Shown here one piece after another: positions 13,901-24,620 of a DNA stretch of 64,000 bases. A program made the position numbers and the translations under genes. The notes under the pieces are model-generated. The model did not search any database. It saw nothing but the letters and a program-made list of their open reading frames with translations, and was not told where the DNA came from. Source of the stretch: Atrina japonica (Eukaryota > Mollusca > Bivalvia > Pterioida > Pinnidae); assembly GCA_030159075.1 (NCBI GenBank), contig BROG01000228.1, positions 604,501 through 668,500 of the forward strand, given 5' to 3'. Position 1 is the first letter of the stretch, and each line of letters starts with the position of its first letter.

Positions 13901-16417
13901 TATTAATTATGCATGCATGTTCTGGTTATATGCATGTGTAGTGAAGAGTGTACTAGGATATACTATAAGAATAGACTTGTTATGACTACAGGATAAGTTT
14001 CGGTAGTTAATAAGTCAGTTGAACTTCAGTTTCAAAAGCATTCCCCAATAGTGAATAGTGTTTTCTTAATCAATTTTCAGAAGACCTCATTAGTCAATGT
14101 TTGGTTTGTACTGTTATTTCATCCGAAGACATTGTCTACCTATATTCTCAAAATGAGTACCAGTATGCAAATATACTGTAATTTAATTTTTCTTAAGTTT
14201 TCTTCAAATGAGCAATCACTTTTCATTATTTACTTTTGAACTATGCTTATAACCTTTGGCATGTAGGTGTATACCATAAGTTGGTGTGTCCATATCATCA
14301 TGACCTCCATTTGACCTTGAACTTCGATCTCAAAGTCATATTATGACTAAAAATTATAACATTTCTTGCCCTGGCCATAACTTTTTTTTACTTTTGACCT
14401 AGGTATATATCCTTTGACATGTAGATTTATAGCCAAGAGACAATGTGTTGAGTACCATCATGACCTCTGTTTGACCTTGACTTTTGACCTCATGGCCAAA
14501 TGATGACTAAAATTACAGCATTTCCTTGTCCAGCTTGTAACTATTTTGTCTATTGACATAAGCTTATAGCTTTCATATATAGGGGTATCACCATGAGGTG
14601 GTGTCGTGTTCCATCATATGATCAATTTAATCTTAACCTTTGACATCAAGGTCAAATTATTATTAAAATTATAGTATTTCCTTGTCCAGGCTGTAACTTT
14701 TTTGTCTTTGACATAGGCTAACACTGTTTGGTACATAGGCATACGAGGCATACCATCATGACCTTCATATGACAAGCCTTTTTCTGTCAATTTTGAGTGT
14801 CATTGGCAACACAATTGGTAAAAATTTTTGTCAAATTGGGAAAAATTGTTTGCACACACTCGTTTAAATGCATTTCTAAAAAAAATAATAATTATTCTTT
14901 GTTAGGGTTATGGCCTCAACACCAAATTGGGAATTTTTTTCATCAAATTGCAAAAAACACATGTATTTTGGATTGGGAATGGGGTCAAATTTCTTCCTGT
15001 GGAAACTACATGTATAGAAAAAAGCCTGTATGACCTTGACCTTTGGTTTCAAGGTCAGCAAAGTTTGTTCAGTTCATTACTGTTATCTTGACCTACATTG
15101 TAGGCTCAAGCATTAGGTTATATAGAGGTGTATAACCATGAGCAAAGTTGTGACCTTGACATTTGACCTCAAGGTCATATCATAAATATTTCATAGTCTG
15201 GGTAGTAACATTTTCGTCTTTGACCTAGGCTTATACTCTTTGGTGTGTATGTATATCAACATGGGGCAGTATGTCAAATTCTATCATGACCTCCATGTTA
15301 CCTTGACCTTTTACTCAAGGTCAACTCATACTAAAATAGTGTTTCAATGTATGGGTTGTAAGGTTCTTGTCTTTTGACTTCAGCTTATGCCCTTTGGTAT
15401 ATAAGTATGTAAGCATAAGACCATAACCTCATCTGGCCTTGATCATTGACCTCAAGGTTAAATCCAGGTTCAAGCATGGTTCCAGCAAGCTGGAACCTGG
15501 GCTAATTTTGTGAAAAAGTTTGCCAGTTTAATTGTGGTCTTTACCCCAGTTCATTGTAACCGGGTTCTCGCCTCCACAATTAAAAATAGATGCCACCTGA
15601 AAAGTTGAGTGTAGCATACAACACTATTCAAATAATTCATGTGCAAGGGTAAAGAAAATTTTTAAAGACTGGGCTATTTTGGCCCCATCCAAAGGTCCCA
15701 GGGTACAAGAATCATGGGTCCCAGGGGTACAAGAATCATGAAATTCATAATTTGTATTTCTCCTAGCCTAAAGAATATTCTTATAAAATTTGAAGATTTA
15801 TCACAAGCACTTGTCAGTTGTCTCTAGCAATGGTTGGGTGGGGTGTTTGAGAATTACGTATTTTCCCTACACAATGCATAATTCTGGACCCCCATCATGA
15901 AAGGCACCCGAAAATTGTAATCATAAACATTTATGAAATTGAAATTAAACACATAAGTCACCAGCTACAGTGCATTTTTAACATTTTCAAAGTCAATTTT
16001 GCTCCAACTACAAACTCTTACTACAGTAGAAACTGTCTTGAGAGACTACCCCATCTGCCACTGAAATTTGGTCTCTCAAAATTGGTTTTATATAAAGGTT
16101 TATTTAATTGAGTCGTTTCTTTAATGTGGCCTCATAAAGCAGGTGCTCTTTCATGAGAGTGGTCTTTCAAGACTGGTTCAACTGTAATTCAACTGGGCTT
16201 CATTTATGTGATCACTAGCCTATCATTACTGACATTAGATCTAACCAAATTGAGTATATCATGTTATACTTTCAGTTTCACGTTGATGTTTACCTAAACG
16301 TATGCCCTAGGATTAACATGAGTCTCTAATTTCACAATCAAGCATATAATTAGAATATCATGCTTACCTAGGGAGGTGTAGCCGAGATAAATGCCGTCCA
16401 CCGTCTGCAATTAACAT
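4258..16417 (-). CDS. PCS: Phytochelatin synthase, complete five-exon gene
   Basis: The gene encodes glutathione gamma-glutamylcysteinyltransferase, the cytosolic papain-like enzyme that joins gamma-Glu-Cys units of glutathione into phytochelatins for Cd/Zn/As chelation. Exons at 16417-16368, 10179-9908, 8607-8362, 7824-7678 and 4958-4258 all have GT/AG boundaries and join in frame (50+272+246+147+701 nt) to 471 residues plus TAG. Catalytic Cys86 lies in [17 protein letters not shown], His193 in [11 protein letters not shown] and Asp211 in [12 protein letters not shown]. From memory the plant enzyme has C56/H162/D180, so the spacing of 107 and 18 residues agrees. The C-terminal half is divergent and ends with scattered Cys ([19 protein letters not shown]), typical of the metal-sensing C-domain. 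Plant enzymes are about 485 residues, so this copy is full length. Intron phases are 2,1,1,1. Introns carry many repeats but no coding break was seen. Confidence 0.95.
5004..5215. mobile_element. MITE-1, 5' half (intron 4 of phytochelatin synthase)
   Basis: It starts with the terminus TTTAAAGGGGCATTAGCTGTG at 5004 and runs through the typical 5' interior to about 5150. A second terminus-like sequence, CAAAGGGGCATTAACTTGGG, follows at 5200. Confidence 0.65.
6150..6690. mobile_element. MITE-1 copy interrupted by a nested MITE-2 (intron 4)
   Basis: The 5' interior (6160-6332) and 3' interior (6558-6690) match MITE-1 and are separated by the 223-bp element at 6334-6556. Removing that element restores the expected MITE-1 order. 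Confidence 0.65.
6334..6556. mobile_element. MITE-2, 223 bp, with TA target duplication
   Basis: The terminal inverted repeats are CAGGTCTACCAAGGTAAATT (left) and the inverted match ending CTTTACCTTATAGACCTG (right), followed inward by GGCACAT/ATGTGCC. TA dinucleotides flank both sides (6332-6333, 6557-6558). A second copy lies at 29881-30090. Confidence 0.75.
7678..7824 (-). CDS. PCS: Phytochelatin synthase exon 4 (catalytic His and Asp)
   Basis: The acceptor TTTTTTCCTGTTAG precedes G7824 and the donor ACAACAA|GTAAGG follows 7678. It encodes [11 protein letters not shown] (His193), [14 protein letters not shown] (Asp211) and the start of the segment ending LDKTTN. Both remaining triad residues are intact. 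Confidence 0.95.
8362..8607 (-). CDS. PCS: Phytochelatin synthase exon 3
   Basis: The acceptor TTATGTTACAG precedes G8607 and the donor ACAG|GTATAT follows 8362. It encodes [13 protein letters not shown], then the region of the family's helical and substrate-binding segment, ending [11 protein letters not shown]. The first ~47 bp of this exon, with its acceptor, are the 5' end of a 64-bp tandem array that continues into intron 2 (8561-9129). Confidence 0.95.
8561..9129 (-). repeat. 64-bp tandem array derived from the exon 3 acceptor of phytochelatin synthase
   Basis: Nine near-identical 64-bp units begin at 8561, 8625, 8689, 8753, 8817, 8881, 8945, 9009 and 9073 (the last shorter). The first contains the true splice acceptor and first ~47 bp of exon 3. 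The other eight lie in intron 2 and each repeats a polypyrimidine-poor TTATGTTA(C/T)AG acceptor plus sequence for PWRW[FY]HESMLDCC. The true unit and the most distant unit end in CAG, the middle ones in TAG. Two variant types, GACTCATGAAACC and GGGTCATGATACC, partly alternate. Confidence 0.95.
9148..9495. mobile_element. MITE-1, near-complete copy in intron 2 of phytochelatin synthase
   Basis: The ends CTTAAAGGCACATTAATTGTG and ACAGCTAATACCCCTTTAA are inverted versions of one terminus (consensus TTAAAGGGGCATTAGCTGTG). The interior matches other copies in this window, including 'CCTATATATTTTGTGAAAATTG' and 'GACCTTATTTTCACAAAATAT'. It is about 350 bp with no coding capacity. Confidence 0.75.
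9908..10179 (-). CDS. PCS: Phytochelatin synthase exon 2 (catalytic Cys)
   Basis: The acceptor CTTTTTATCAG precedes G10179, and the donor AAAG|GTATGT ends the exon at 9908. It encodes residues 17-108, including FYRRKLP (start of the conserved domain), the segment [10 protein letters not shown] and the nucleophile Cys86 in PAFCGLTTL, then IDPGKVWKG. This is the most conserved part of the family. Confidence 0.95.
10478..10657. mobile_element. pogo-type MITE remnant in intron 1 of phytochelatin synthase
   Basis: The left end CCAGAATCTTGTTATGTTGAAATC and right end CAAACAATGAGATTGTACTG are imperfectly inverted. The interior 'TTATCTCGAATTCCGGAT' is typical of elements with CAGT...ATAACGAA-like ends. 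Similar pieces occur at 10905-10985 and 12550-12600. Confidence 0.45.
10883..10904. repeat. (TA)n microsatellite, 22 bp
   Basis: A short TA run in intron 1 of phytochelatin synthase. Confidence 0.9.
12119..12292 (+). mobile_element. SINE-A copy (intron 1 of phytochelatin synthase)
   Basis: It contains the family's middle ('GAGAAAGTTTGCCAGTTT', 'GTAACCAGATTCTCTCC') and 3' end ('ATATAACTGAAAAATTGTTGAGTGTTGCATAAAACAC'). The tRNA-like head is degraded. Confidence 0.65.
12300..14265. other. Intron 1 interior, nothing recognised
   Basis: AT-rich intronic sequence of phytochelatin synthase between a SINE-A copy and the half-site array. No conserved open frame or structured element was found. Confidence 0.4.
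14270..15470. repeat. Degenerate ~160-180 bp tandem repeat rich in TCAAGGTCA/TGACCTTGA (intron 1)
   Basis: About seven diverged units share 'CATCATGACCTCCATTTGACCTTGACCTTTGACCTCAAGGTCA', 'ACTAAAATTATAGCATTTC.TTGTCCAGG..GTAAC' and 'TTTTTGTCTTTGACCTAGGCTTATA'. Exact TGACCTTGA or TCAAGGTCA 9-mers occur at about 14312, 14472, 14646, 15031, 15049, 15151, 15169 and 15315. It lies inside intron 1 of phytochelatin synthase. Confidence 0.75.
15478..15635 (+). mobile_element. SINE-A copy, diverged (intron 1)
   Basis: It shares 'GCTGGAACCTGGGCTAATTTTGTGA', 'AGTTTGCCAGTTT', 'TTGTAACCGGGTTCTCGCC' and 'GAAAAGTTGAGTGTAGCAT' with the other SINE-A copies. Confidence 0.6.
16024..16184. mobile_element. TA-flanked MITE, 161 bp (intron 1)
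   Basis: The ends CAGTAGAAACTGTCTTGAGAGAC and GTCTTTCAAGACTGGTTCAACTG are inverted and flanked by TA (16022-16023, 16185-16186). It is related in style to the element at 4062-4239. Confidence 0.65.
16368..16417 (-). CDS. PCS: Phytochelatin synthase exon 1 (start codon, 16 codons + 2 nt)
   Basis: ATG at 16417-16415 opens a short frame rich in Arg, His and Leu, ending ...CCCTAG|GTAAGC with a good donor at 16367. The two leftover bases AG plus the G opening exon 2 give an Arg codon, and the frame runs into the phytochelatin synthase exon without a stop. It is chosen as exon 1 because donor, phase and open frame all agree. The alternative is that this exon is 5' UTR and translation begins at Met26 (MDKKQ) in exon 2, giving 446 residues. 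Confidence 0.65.
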
Positions 16418-16717
16418 AAAGTACACCACATGTACAGGTTTTTTTCATGCATCGCAGAGGTTAAGAGACAATATCTGTAAAGTAAAGACTCATATACGTA
16501 TTGGAATTGAATTAGGATCCGGGAACCTCGATCACTATATATCAGAGGAAAAAAGAAACTGTGTGGTTTAGTAATTTCATTTATAGATTCATATACAAAA
16601 TATTATGTTGCATTATGTATATCATTATTTAGTATAATGCATTGTCTTTCAACTCAAACATCAAATCACGGATTATGTCCAATATGGTTGATACGAACAG
16701 CCACTGAAAGTAAGGGG

Positions 16718-16724
16718 GGGTGCA
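16718..16724 (-). promoter_or_regulatory. Single metal-response-element-like heptamer upstream of phytochelatin synthase
   Basis: On the minus strand this reads TGCACCC, matching the MTF-1 core TGCRCNC, about 300 bp upstream of the ATG. A lone degenerate 7-mer is expected by chance about once per kilobase per strand, so this is only a lead. Confidence 0.15.
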
Positions 16725-16756
16725 AAAAAGTTTCACAAGTTTAATAGCGTGTATGA

Positions 16757-18489
16757 CCGGTGTAAAGACGAATAATGACCCCCTATATAAATATTTTTAA
16801 AAGGGTCAAAATTAAACGTCGAATAATGACAAACTTCTTTTGGGGGTCATTATTCTACGTAGAAAAATGACTCCCTAAAGCCGTAGAATAATGAGTCAAA
16901 ACCGTAGAATAAATACCCGGGGGGTCATTTTTTGGTATATAAAAAGTCTAAAGAAATTTCATGTTAGATCTATAGGAAAATTCAGTTTTAAACTTTGTCC
17001 CCCATAGAAAAATGACCCCATATTGTACATTACATACTACACTCCTGGTAATAATAATATTTGAATATTTTCCACAACAAGATGTGTCTGTGCCGCCGGG
17101 GGCAACACTATGCCCCCGATGGCAACAAAATCCGAAAAGCTAGTTATGCATACATCGAATTGCATTTTATATTTGTAATAATATCTGGGTCATTGACCTT
17201 TGTCTTTGGTGTCATTTGAAACGGTTTCATTAGTTGAGTATGCAATTCTAAATATGAACTCTATCTCTGACGATAAAAAAATATGGCGAAAGTTATCAAA
17301 GTTTATAACAGGATTGAGGCAGACTCCCGCCTCGCCACTCCGATTGGGTATCTCCCACTTCCAAGTCGATTATCGAGGGATAATCGTTAAAGCTATACAA
17401 CCACTATCTTTGTTAAAGATATACTGCCCGTCGCAAATGTTCTATGGAAACCTCTCTGAATTGGTAAAAATGTCATTTTCGGTAAGGTCATGATTAGGTG
17501 TAATGTCTGATTGATTCAGGGTTTTTACTGTTTATTGTCATGGGCCCAGAATGTCATTTAAAATGAACATTCGGACAGAGCTAATAGGGGGCGGACTTCA
17601 TATTGTGTTGTAAATGATCCCCGTATCGACCGTAAAACTTCCTCAGTGACGATAATAATGACGTAAACAATTACAGGGGAGCTTAATTAGTTATGCAAAT
17701 TATCCCTACAATTAAGCATATTATCCTCTTGGAGTTCTAAAATGTCCTGGAGTGTGGAAAAAGTTTTTTTTTTTAAATATACTACCTGTCTTAATGGAAA
17801 GCCCATTTATTTCTTGACCGACGAAAGAGTTCTCTTTTTCCACACCACGCGTGCAAAACTCAATTGTCTTGGCATTTTATGAACATCTCCGGAGGATAAT
17901 CTGCATACTTTAAGGAAAATTTGTTTTGACTTAGCGCTCCTGGGGCGTAAATCAGAATCCCGGTATGACCCAAGTGCTCCTGTAGATGTAAAGACTCGGA
18001 ACGGCTTGTCCATGGACGTGTATGGGTCTAAAATACACAATAGACTTATAAATGTTATAACATCCGAGAAGTGGTATCCGGGTTTCGAAGGTCATTAGTT
18101 TTTTTAAAATTTATGAATCAGAATTAACAAATGAGTTGGTTGAAAATAATCGCAAAAAAAAAATGCATACTAGTATTATCTGAAGTATAAGCGTCAAATC
18201 ATGCGCCATATCTGCGAACTTTCAGAACACCATCGTACATATTATAAAAAGAGTACATATTAATAACATTTATCGAGAAATCAAGTCGGTTTATAATGGG
18301 GTCATTATTCTATGGGGTCAATATTTTTCACGAGGGGTTTGGTGCAATTTTTGGGGCTGGTGCACTTATTCTACGGTCGAATAATGACCCCCATAAAACG
18401 TCGAATAATGACCGGGGGGTCATTTTTCTACGTAGAATAATGACCCCCAATCATTATTCGACGGGGGTCATTATTCGTCTTTACACCGG
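16757..18489. mobile_element. 1.73-kb foldback-type element with perfect 27-bp terminal inverted repeats
   Basis: The left end (CCGGTGTAAAGACGAATAATGACCCCC, 16757-16783) is the exact reverse complement of the right end (18463-18489). Each end contains further short palindromic blocks of the type 'GTCATTATTCTACGTAGAATAATGAC' (16825-16930 and 18296-18465). The interior holds pieces of Penelope-like tails (17300-17490; minus-strand 'RKFYGRYGDH' at about 17640) but no intact transposase. No clear target duplication was found. It starts 340 bp upstream of the phytochelatin synthase ATG. Confidence 0.8.
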
Positions 18490-18519
18490 CATTTGCACCG
18501 AATCATTCTTCACACCTAC

Positions 18520-19260
18520 GACGCATTGTGCAGAAATGCCTGGGGAATGTTCCGCCTTATGCACAATAAAGAACGACGCAAAGCGTCCAATGTAGCAGGG
18601 AGTTTTGGCTCTTGACGTAGATGTCGTTCCATTTCACCCAAACATGTTCTATTGGCGATGAATCAGGTGACATCGCAGGCCAGGGTAGAACATTCACGTT
18701 TTGCTGCTGTAGATAGTCACTAACAATACGTGCGGTGTGCAGTCGTGCGTTGTCCTGCTGCAGAATGACGTTACGTTGGTTGGTGAATGAATGGAATGAC
18801 GTGCTGACGTACAATCTGGTCACGGTAGCGTGCGCCGGTTAAATTGTCCTCCACTATCACCAAAGGGGTCCTTCCATGTATTGTAATTCCACCCCTAAGT
18901 ATAACGCTCCCTCCGCTGATTTGGCGGTGCTGAATAACGCAGGCGTGAGTTCTCCTACACGACGGTAAGCCCGAACACGACCGTCACTGCTGTCGAGTCG
19001 TCCGTAAACTGAACTTGTCCATGGACGCTAAAATACACAATAGACCAATCTCTGTTTTTTTATTGAAACGACGATGCCTCCTACACCACGCTAAACCTCG
19101 CATACACGGTGACGCCAGAGCAGAACAGGACGGTCAGCAGGACGTCGGGGACGGATGTTGGCCTCGCGCAATCTGTTGCTTACGGTACGATGCCCAGGGA
19201 TGCTTCTAGCGGTCAAAGAAGCCGATTGGAATCGATTACGCAAATGTGTATTAAAGTTAA
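18520..19260 (-). pseudogene. Tc1-like (DDE) transposase pseudogene
   Basis: Reading the minus strand in shifting frames gives HLRNRFQSASLTARSIPG, then NRLREANIRPRRPADRPVL, SSDGRVRAYRRVGELTPA, and finally the block VILQQDNARLHTARIVSDYL with WPAMSPDSSPIEHVW. These are the HTH-to-DDE landmarks of Tc1-like transposases: the second catalytic Asp is in QQDNAR and the third acidic position is the Glu of SPIEHVW. Several stops and frameshifts (for example in the PLW** segment) show it is dead. Terminal repeats were not found. Confidence 0.85.
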
Positions 19261-19375
19261 CTATGCCTTTAAGAACAAAGAGCGATTAAAGAATACTTTT
19301 AATGTTTTTATTTTAAGTAAACACAGTTTCTTTTTACCGCTAGTATATTTATACCTATTAATTTCAAAGAAAAGT

Positions 19376-19475
<100 letters not shown>

Positions 19476-20003
19476 CCCTTTGTATCCGCCAATTCACTGT
19501 TTAATGGTGGTCCAATGCGGCCATTATTTTATTTTTTTGACTTGATTTATCTTGAAATTTCAATTTATCTTCATATTTCCAGAAAATATCTCGAACTTTC
19601 AAGAAAGTAGTTTAAAATTTGAATAACCATCTGGCACATTTATTTTTCAACTTATTAGCTTGAATTTCGTTTTATCTTGGCAGAGCGGTCAACACACACT
19701 TGTATGCAAACTTGAAATAAACCTTGTCGTCTACTGGCACGTGATTTGCCACCAAGGAGTTCTTCATGTATTTACACTTTGTAGAGGTTTGAGAGAAGAT
19801 CATATTGCAGTTGCGTGAGAGGGACATTGGGAATTCTACATGTTCGAGTTTGACACCCTTTGAAAGCAATACTATTTTGGAACGCTTGAGGAATCTTCTT
19901 CCGAATCAGGAGAGTACTGGAATTTTGAGTGTTAACCTACACTACGTTGTGGCGATCAAGACAGAAACATCACAGGGCAATGTATACAAATAAAAAAATA
20001 AAA

Positions 20004-20690
20004 TTAAGTCATTTCACCGGGTAGGTGGTAAGTTGCCCAGTCGCGTTCTGAACTCCTCCAAGTAACTAGCTGATGATAAAGCTGGAGGCAAGTTGTTCCA
20101 GTCCCCATTGGTTCTTGGGAAGAAGGAATAGGGTACAATTCTTTCTTTCTTGTTTGGATTCGAAAAGAGAGCTGATCTTTTGTCCTTTGGTATGAAGTGG
20201 GCATCTGTTGGTATTGCTACTAGGTTGTGTTGGATTTTGATGAGCACATCTCCTACCTGTAGCAGTTCCACGTTCAGCCTTCTGACCAATTGTGTTATGC
20301 TTCCAGGTTGTATGTCCGTATAATTCTGCATGATAAAACGTGCAACTTTTCTTTGCCCCTTTCCAGACGATTCATCAGCCCAATGTTATTTTGGTACCAG
20401 GTGGAGGTTGCATATTATCTAATAGGACGAACAAATGTGTCATAGGCCCGGGTCGCATCTTAAAAGTTTCGTGATGCTGTTCTTGTATTCATCCCACTTA
20501 AGGTGCTTTTTGATGGCGACACCCAGGTATTTGCTGGAGACCACGACTTCAAAATGGTAATTATGATGTATGTAGTCGACATTGATGGTACTACGCTTGG
20601 ATGACATCTGAATGACAACACATTTCTCCGGATGGAATGCCATTTGTTACTCCATCTCCCACTTCTCTAGTGATAACACGTCCTGTTGTA
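20004..20690 (-). pseudogene. Non-LTR retrotransposon (LINE) reverse transcriptase, C-terminal remnant
   Basis: The minus strand encodes, in several frames, LEKWEME and MAFHPEKCVVIQMSSKR, then SSKYLGVAIKKHLKWDEY, and further on LLQVGDVLIKIQHNLVAIP and RTNGDWNNLPPALSSASYLEEF. This is the classic C-terminal order of Jockey/CR1-type reverse transcriptases. Frameshifts at about 20440 and 20330 disrupt it and the 5' part is absent. Confidence 0.85.
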
Positions 20691-20899
20691 GTATCCCGCC
20701 GTGAGTCCACAGTCAAGTCCAAAATATCCATTACTTGACCGGGTATGATGTGCTGCAGGATTTTGCATAATATAGATGTCTAAGACACTGGCTGCTAGTT
20801 TGAGACTTGTTTTGTTTCCCCACCTTAAATATAAAGACAATGCAAGTTGATCTACATTCACTGACATCTGAGAAAACTCTGGTCAGAATTGATGAAATT

Positions 20900-21910
20900 T
20901 GCTCAGCACACTCGTGGAGTAATCTTGTCTATATTCCATCTGGTCTTGTAGTTTTATGGGAGTTGATATTCCTCATGATAAAACGTGCAAGACGGTTGCA
21001 CTGCTGACGATAACATATGGGATATCTGCCCGCGGAATAGAAAAAGAATAAATACATAAGCGTTGTCTTTGTCAAAAGATCTTTCATGCAGTGCGTTTTA
21101 AAATTGAAAGATGTAGAATTATGAAAGACAGAAGCAGTGTTAAGTCGGATAAATAAAGGAATGTGGAAAATGATTCTAAAAAAATTCTTCTAGAGACTGG
21201 AATTAATTACAACTTAAAAACATTCAGACAAAACAATAGCTATGGTGTACTACGGTAACCCTGAAAATTTCCCTTTATTTTAGAAACGATGAGTCAAATT
21301 GAAAACGGTTTCGTCCATTGTCAAAGTTCTACTATGAAAAAATCTGGAATTGCTAACGATGTGATAGAAAAGTGTCAAGTAATTTTTCCTACAACCATTT
21401 TCCAGATAATGAGTATAATTTTTATAAAGACGACTGGAATAATCATGAGGGCGGAAGTAAGAATTATACCAAAATTGTAAGTACTTTCTGAATATTCCCT
21501 CTCCAATAACTAATAACAATAACAATAGGGCCTGTAACTGACTAGTGGTGTACCCCATCATTCACCACAACATTGGATTAGAGTCACTAACTTCAGAAAA
21601 TACTAAGTTAAAACTTTATTTTTTTACTATACTTGACTGTAAAATGTTTGGGTGTGACTTAACAGACGACACATGAATGTTTTATTCATAAATCATAAAT
21701 ATTTGAGTGCGGTTTTAGTTTTCCACTTTAAGAAATTACAAATGCATTGAGTATGATTAATTTGTGTATGGACTGTAGTCTAGTTTTGGATATTTCTGAG
21801 AATTACTTCAGACGTACAATGATTTTTATGTGTGAAATAAATAAAATATTGTACACACTTAATTCCAATTTCATCAAAGGAATTGTATGTTTTCATCCAA
21901 AAATTTAAAA

Positions 21911-21941
<31 letters not shown>

Positions 21942-21943
21942 AC

Positions 21944-22002
<59 letters not shown>

Positions 22003-23750
22003 ATTAGTCACGCTTAAGCATTCACTGAATTCGGCGATGCCGACCAATGTATGAAGATTGTCTATTTCTGCACTGTGGAAACAGAATTTTCACTTTGGTA
22101 ATATCTCTTCCATATAAAGTCGCTTATTCACTGCTTTCCTCCTTCATGCCTTCATTTCTATAACATTAACCTTTTTTACTCACAAAGGTTGTTAATTTCG
22201 TTTTGCAAAGAATGGATCCAAATTACCTTCCTGAATTCCCTTCTGGTGAATCCGGGGAATTTTAGGTTTTGTCTGGGTTGGTCCATTCGTCAGTCCGTCC
22301 TATTTAGATTATTGTTAAAGTCTTGTAATTGATAATACTATCAGAATGCAATCTTTTGCTCAGAGCTTCCATGGAGGAGTAGGGGAATACTACGTGGTAA
22401 AATATCAATGAGTAGTTTTAATTTTCTAAATTTGTCATTTTTTACTTTCTTTGTTGAACAGTATATGGTTTTGATTGAAGATTTGTAATTGCATGGATAC
22501 ATGTAATGTTTCAATGCTCTGAATAACGATATAATATTGTTTTCAAATGTTTCAAGAGATTACATAAGTTAACAGATACATATTTTTGGTATTGATTTAA
22601 TGGAAAATTTATTCAAAATTTAAACATCACAATTTTTTCATGGTTTCTTTTCACTTTGAAAATGTTTTGACAACTGGTTATATGTTTATCAGTAACTCTA
22701 AACACGACTGTAGTGTTTTTAGTAAGTTGACAATGTGTTGAATTCACATGATTCTCTAAGGCGTTCTGTTTGTTTCAAACTTTTACCTTTCTTTGTACAA
22801 ATACAATACAGGAATAGTGCATGATCGACAAAATTTCATTGAGGCTAATTTATTTTATTTTAGATGAGTGTTTATTCAGTGTCTCAGAGGTTTGATGAAT
22901 TTAGAAGATATTTTTAGCCAATTAATCAATGGCTACCCTGATCATATTTTATGTGAAATGGGTATCATTTCACCTTTGTTTTACAACTTCTGAAAAAAAG
23001 CCCCTTTTTGTGTTTTTACATTTTGTTCTTTTTGATTTACAACTTCTGAAACAATTCCCTGTTTTAGGTTTCTCCACGAGTCAAATTGATATAATTTCTT
23101 TAAAGATTGAAGTTTTTTATTGCCCAGAATATTCAAATTTATGGATCGCCCAGGTTGGGGTCCATTACAATACGGGCATATAACTCAAATCAACGTATAC
23201 ATTTTAAATTAGAATTTAAACTGTTCCAGGATTTTCATATTTTTTATTGTATTGCAAAGCAAGAGAAAAACAAAGAAAGTACATGTGTTTACTGGGTTTA
23301 CATCTTTGTAAGTTCTTGTCAGTTGAAATTTCAAAAAGTATAAAATAAATGTATGCTTTTCGAATTGATATATACATGTAATTTTACTTTATTAGTTTTG
23401 TTGGAGAGTTTTTCAGCAGAATAACTCTCGAATTATTTTTCAGTACGCTTATCCTATTGAAACTTTTTACAATCATTTTTGAGATATAAGTTTATCTGCA
23501 AATATGAAAGAGGAAACTTCAAGAATCATTTTCCTTTTTTACTTCTTTTAAAGCAGTCAGTATTACAGTCATTTAAAAACCCGAAGTTTGGTGGTCAATT
23601 TAGTGTTAACCTGTGTTATCTATGTAGAAGCATATACTTTTCATTTCAAAATGTTCTAGATCCCACACTTCCTAAATGTGGAACAGAAAATGCATTTGAA
23701 GTTTTGATGCAAGAAATGTGTGTATGTAAAAAAAAAGTATAAATCTTCAG
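20900..23750. other. No gene recognised apart from microsatellites
   Basis: Only the (TAAA)n-(AAT)n tract at 21908-22000 stands out. Short open frames here have no recognisable domain or splice context. Confidence 0.4.
21908..22000. repeat. (TAAA)n followed by (AAT)n microsatellite
   Basis: TAAA repeats to about 21942, then AAT repeats to 22000. Confidence 0.95.
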
Positions 23751-23756
23751 GATATC

Positions 23757-23759
23757 CAA

Positions 23760-23827
<68 letters not shown>

Positions 23828-23840
23828 TAAAACCTGCCAA

Positions 23841-23921
<81 letters not shown>
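23757..23921. repeat. 83-bp direct duplication: (TA)n tract plus transposon end
   Basis: AAG-(TA)n-CAGTAAAACCTGCC occurs twice in tandem, first at 23757-23838 and then at 23839-23921. The second copy leads into the element at 23908. Confidence 0.8.

Positions 23922-24620
<699 letters not shown>

Noticed and set aside
19672..19993. Overlapping open frames on both strands (65 and 62 residues)
   Set aside because: No motif recognised on either strand and both frames compete; probably part of an unidentified repeat next to the dead LINE.
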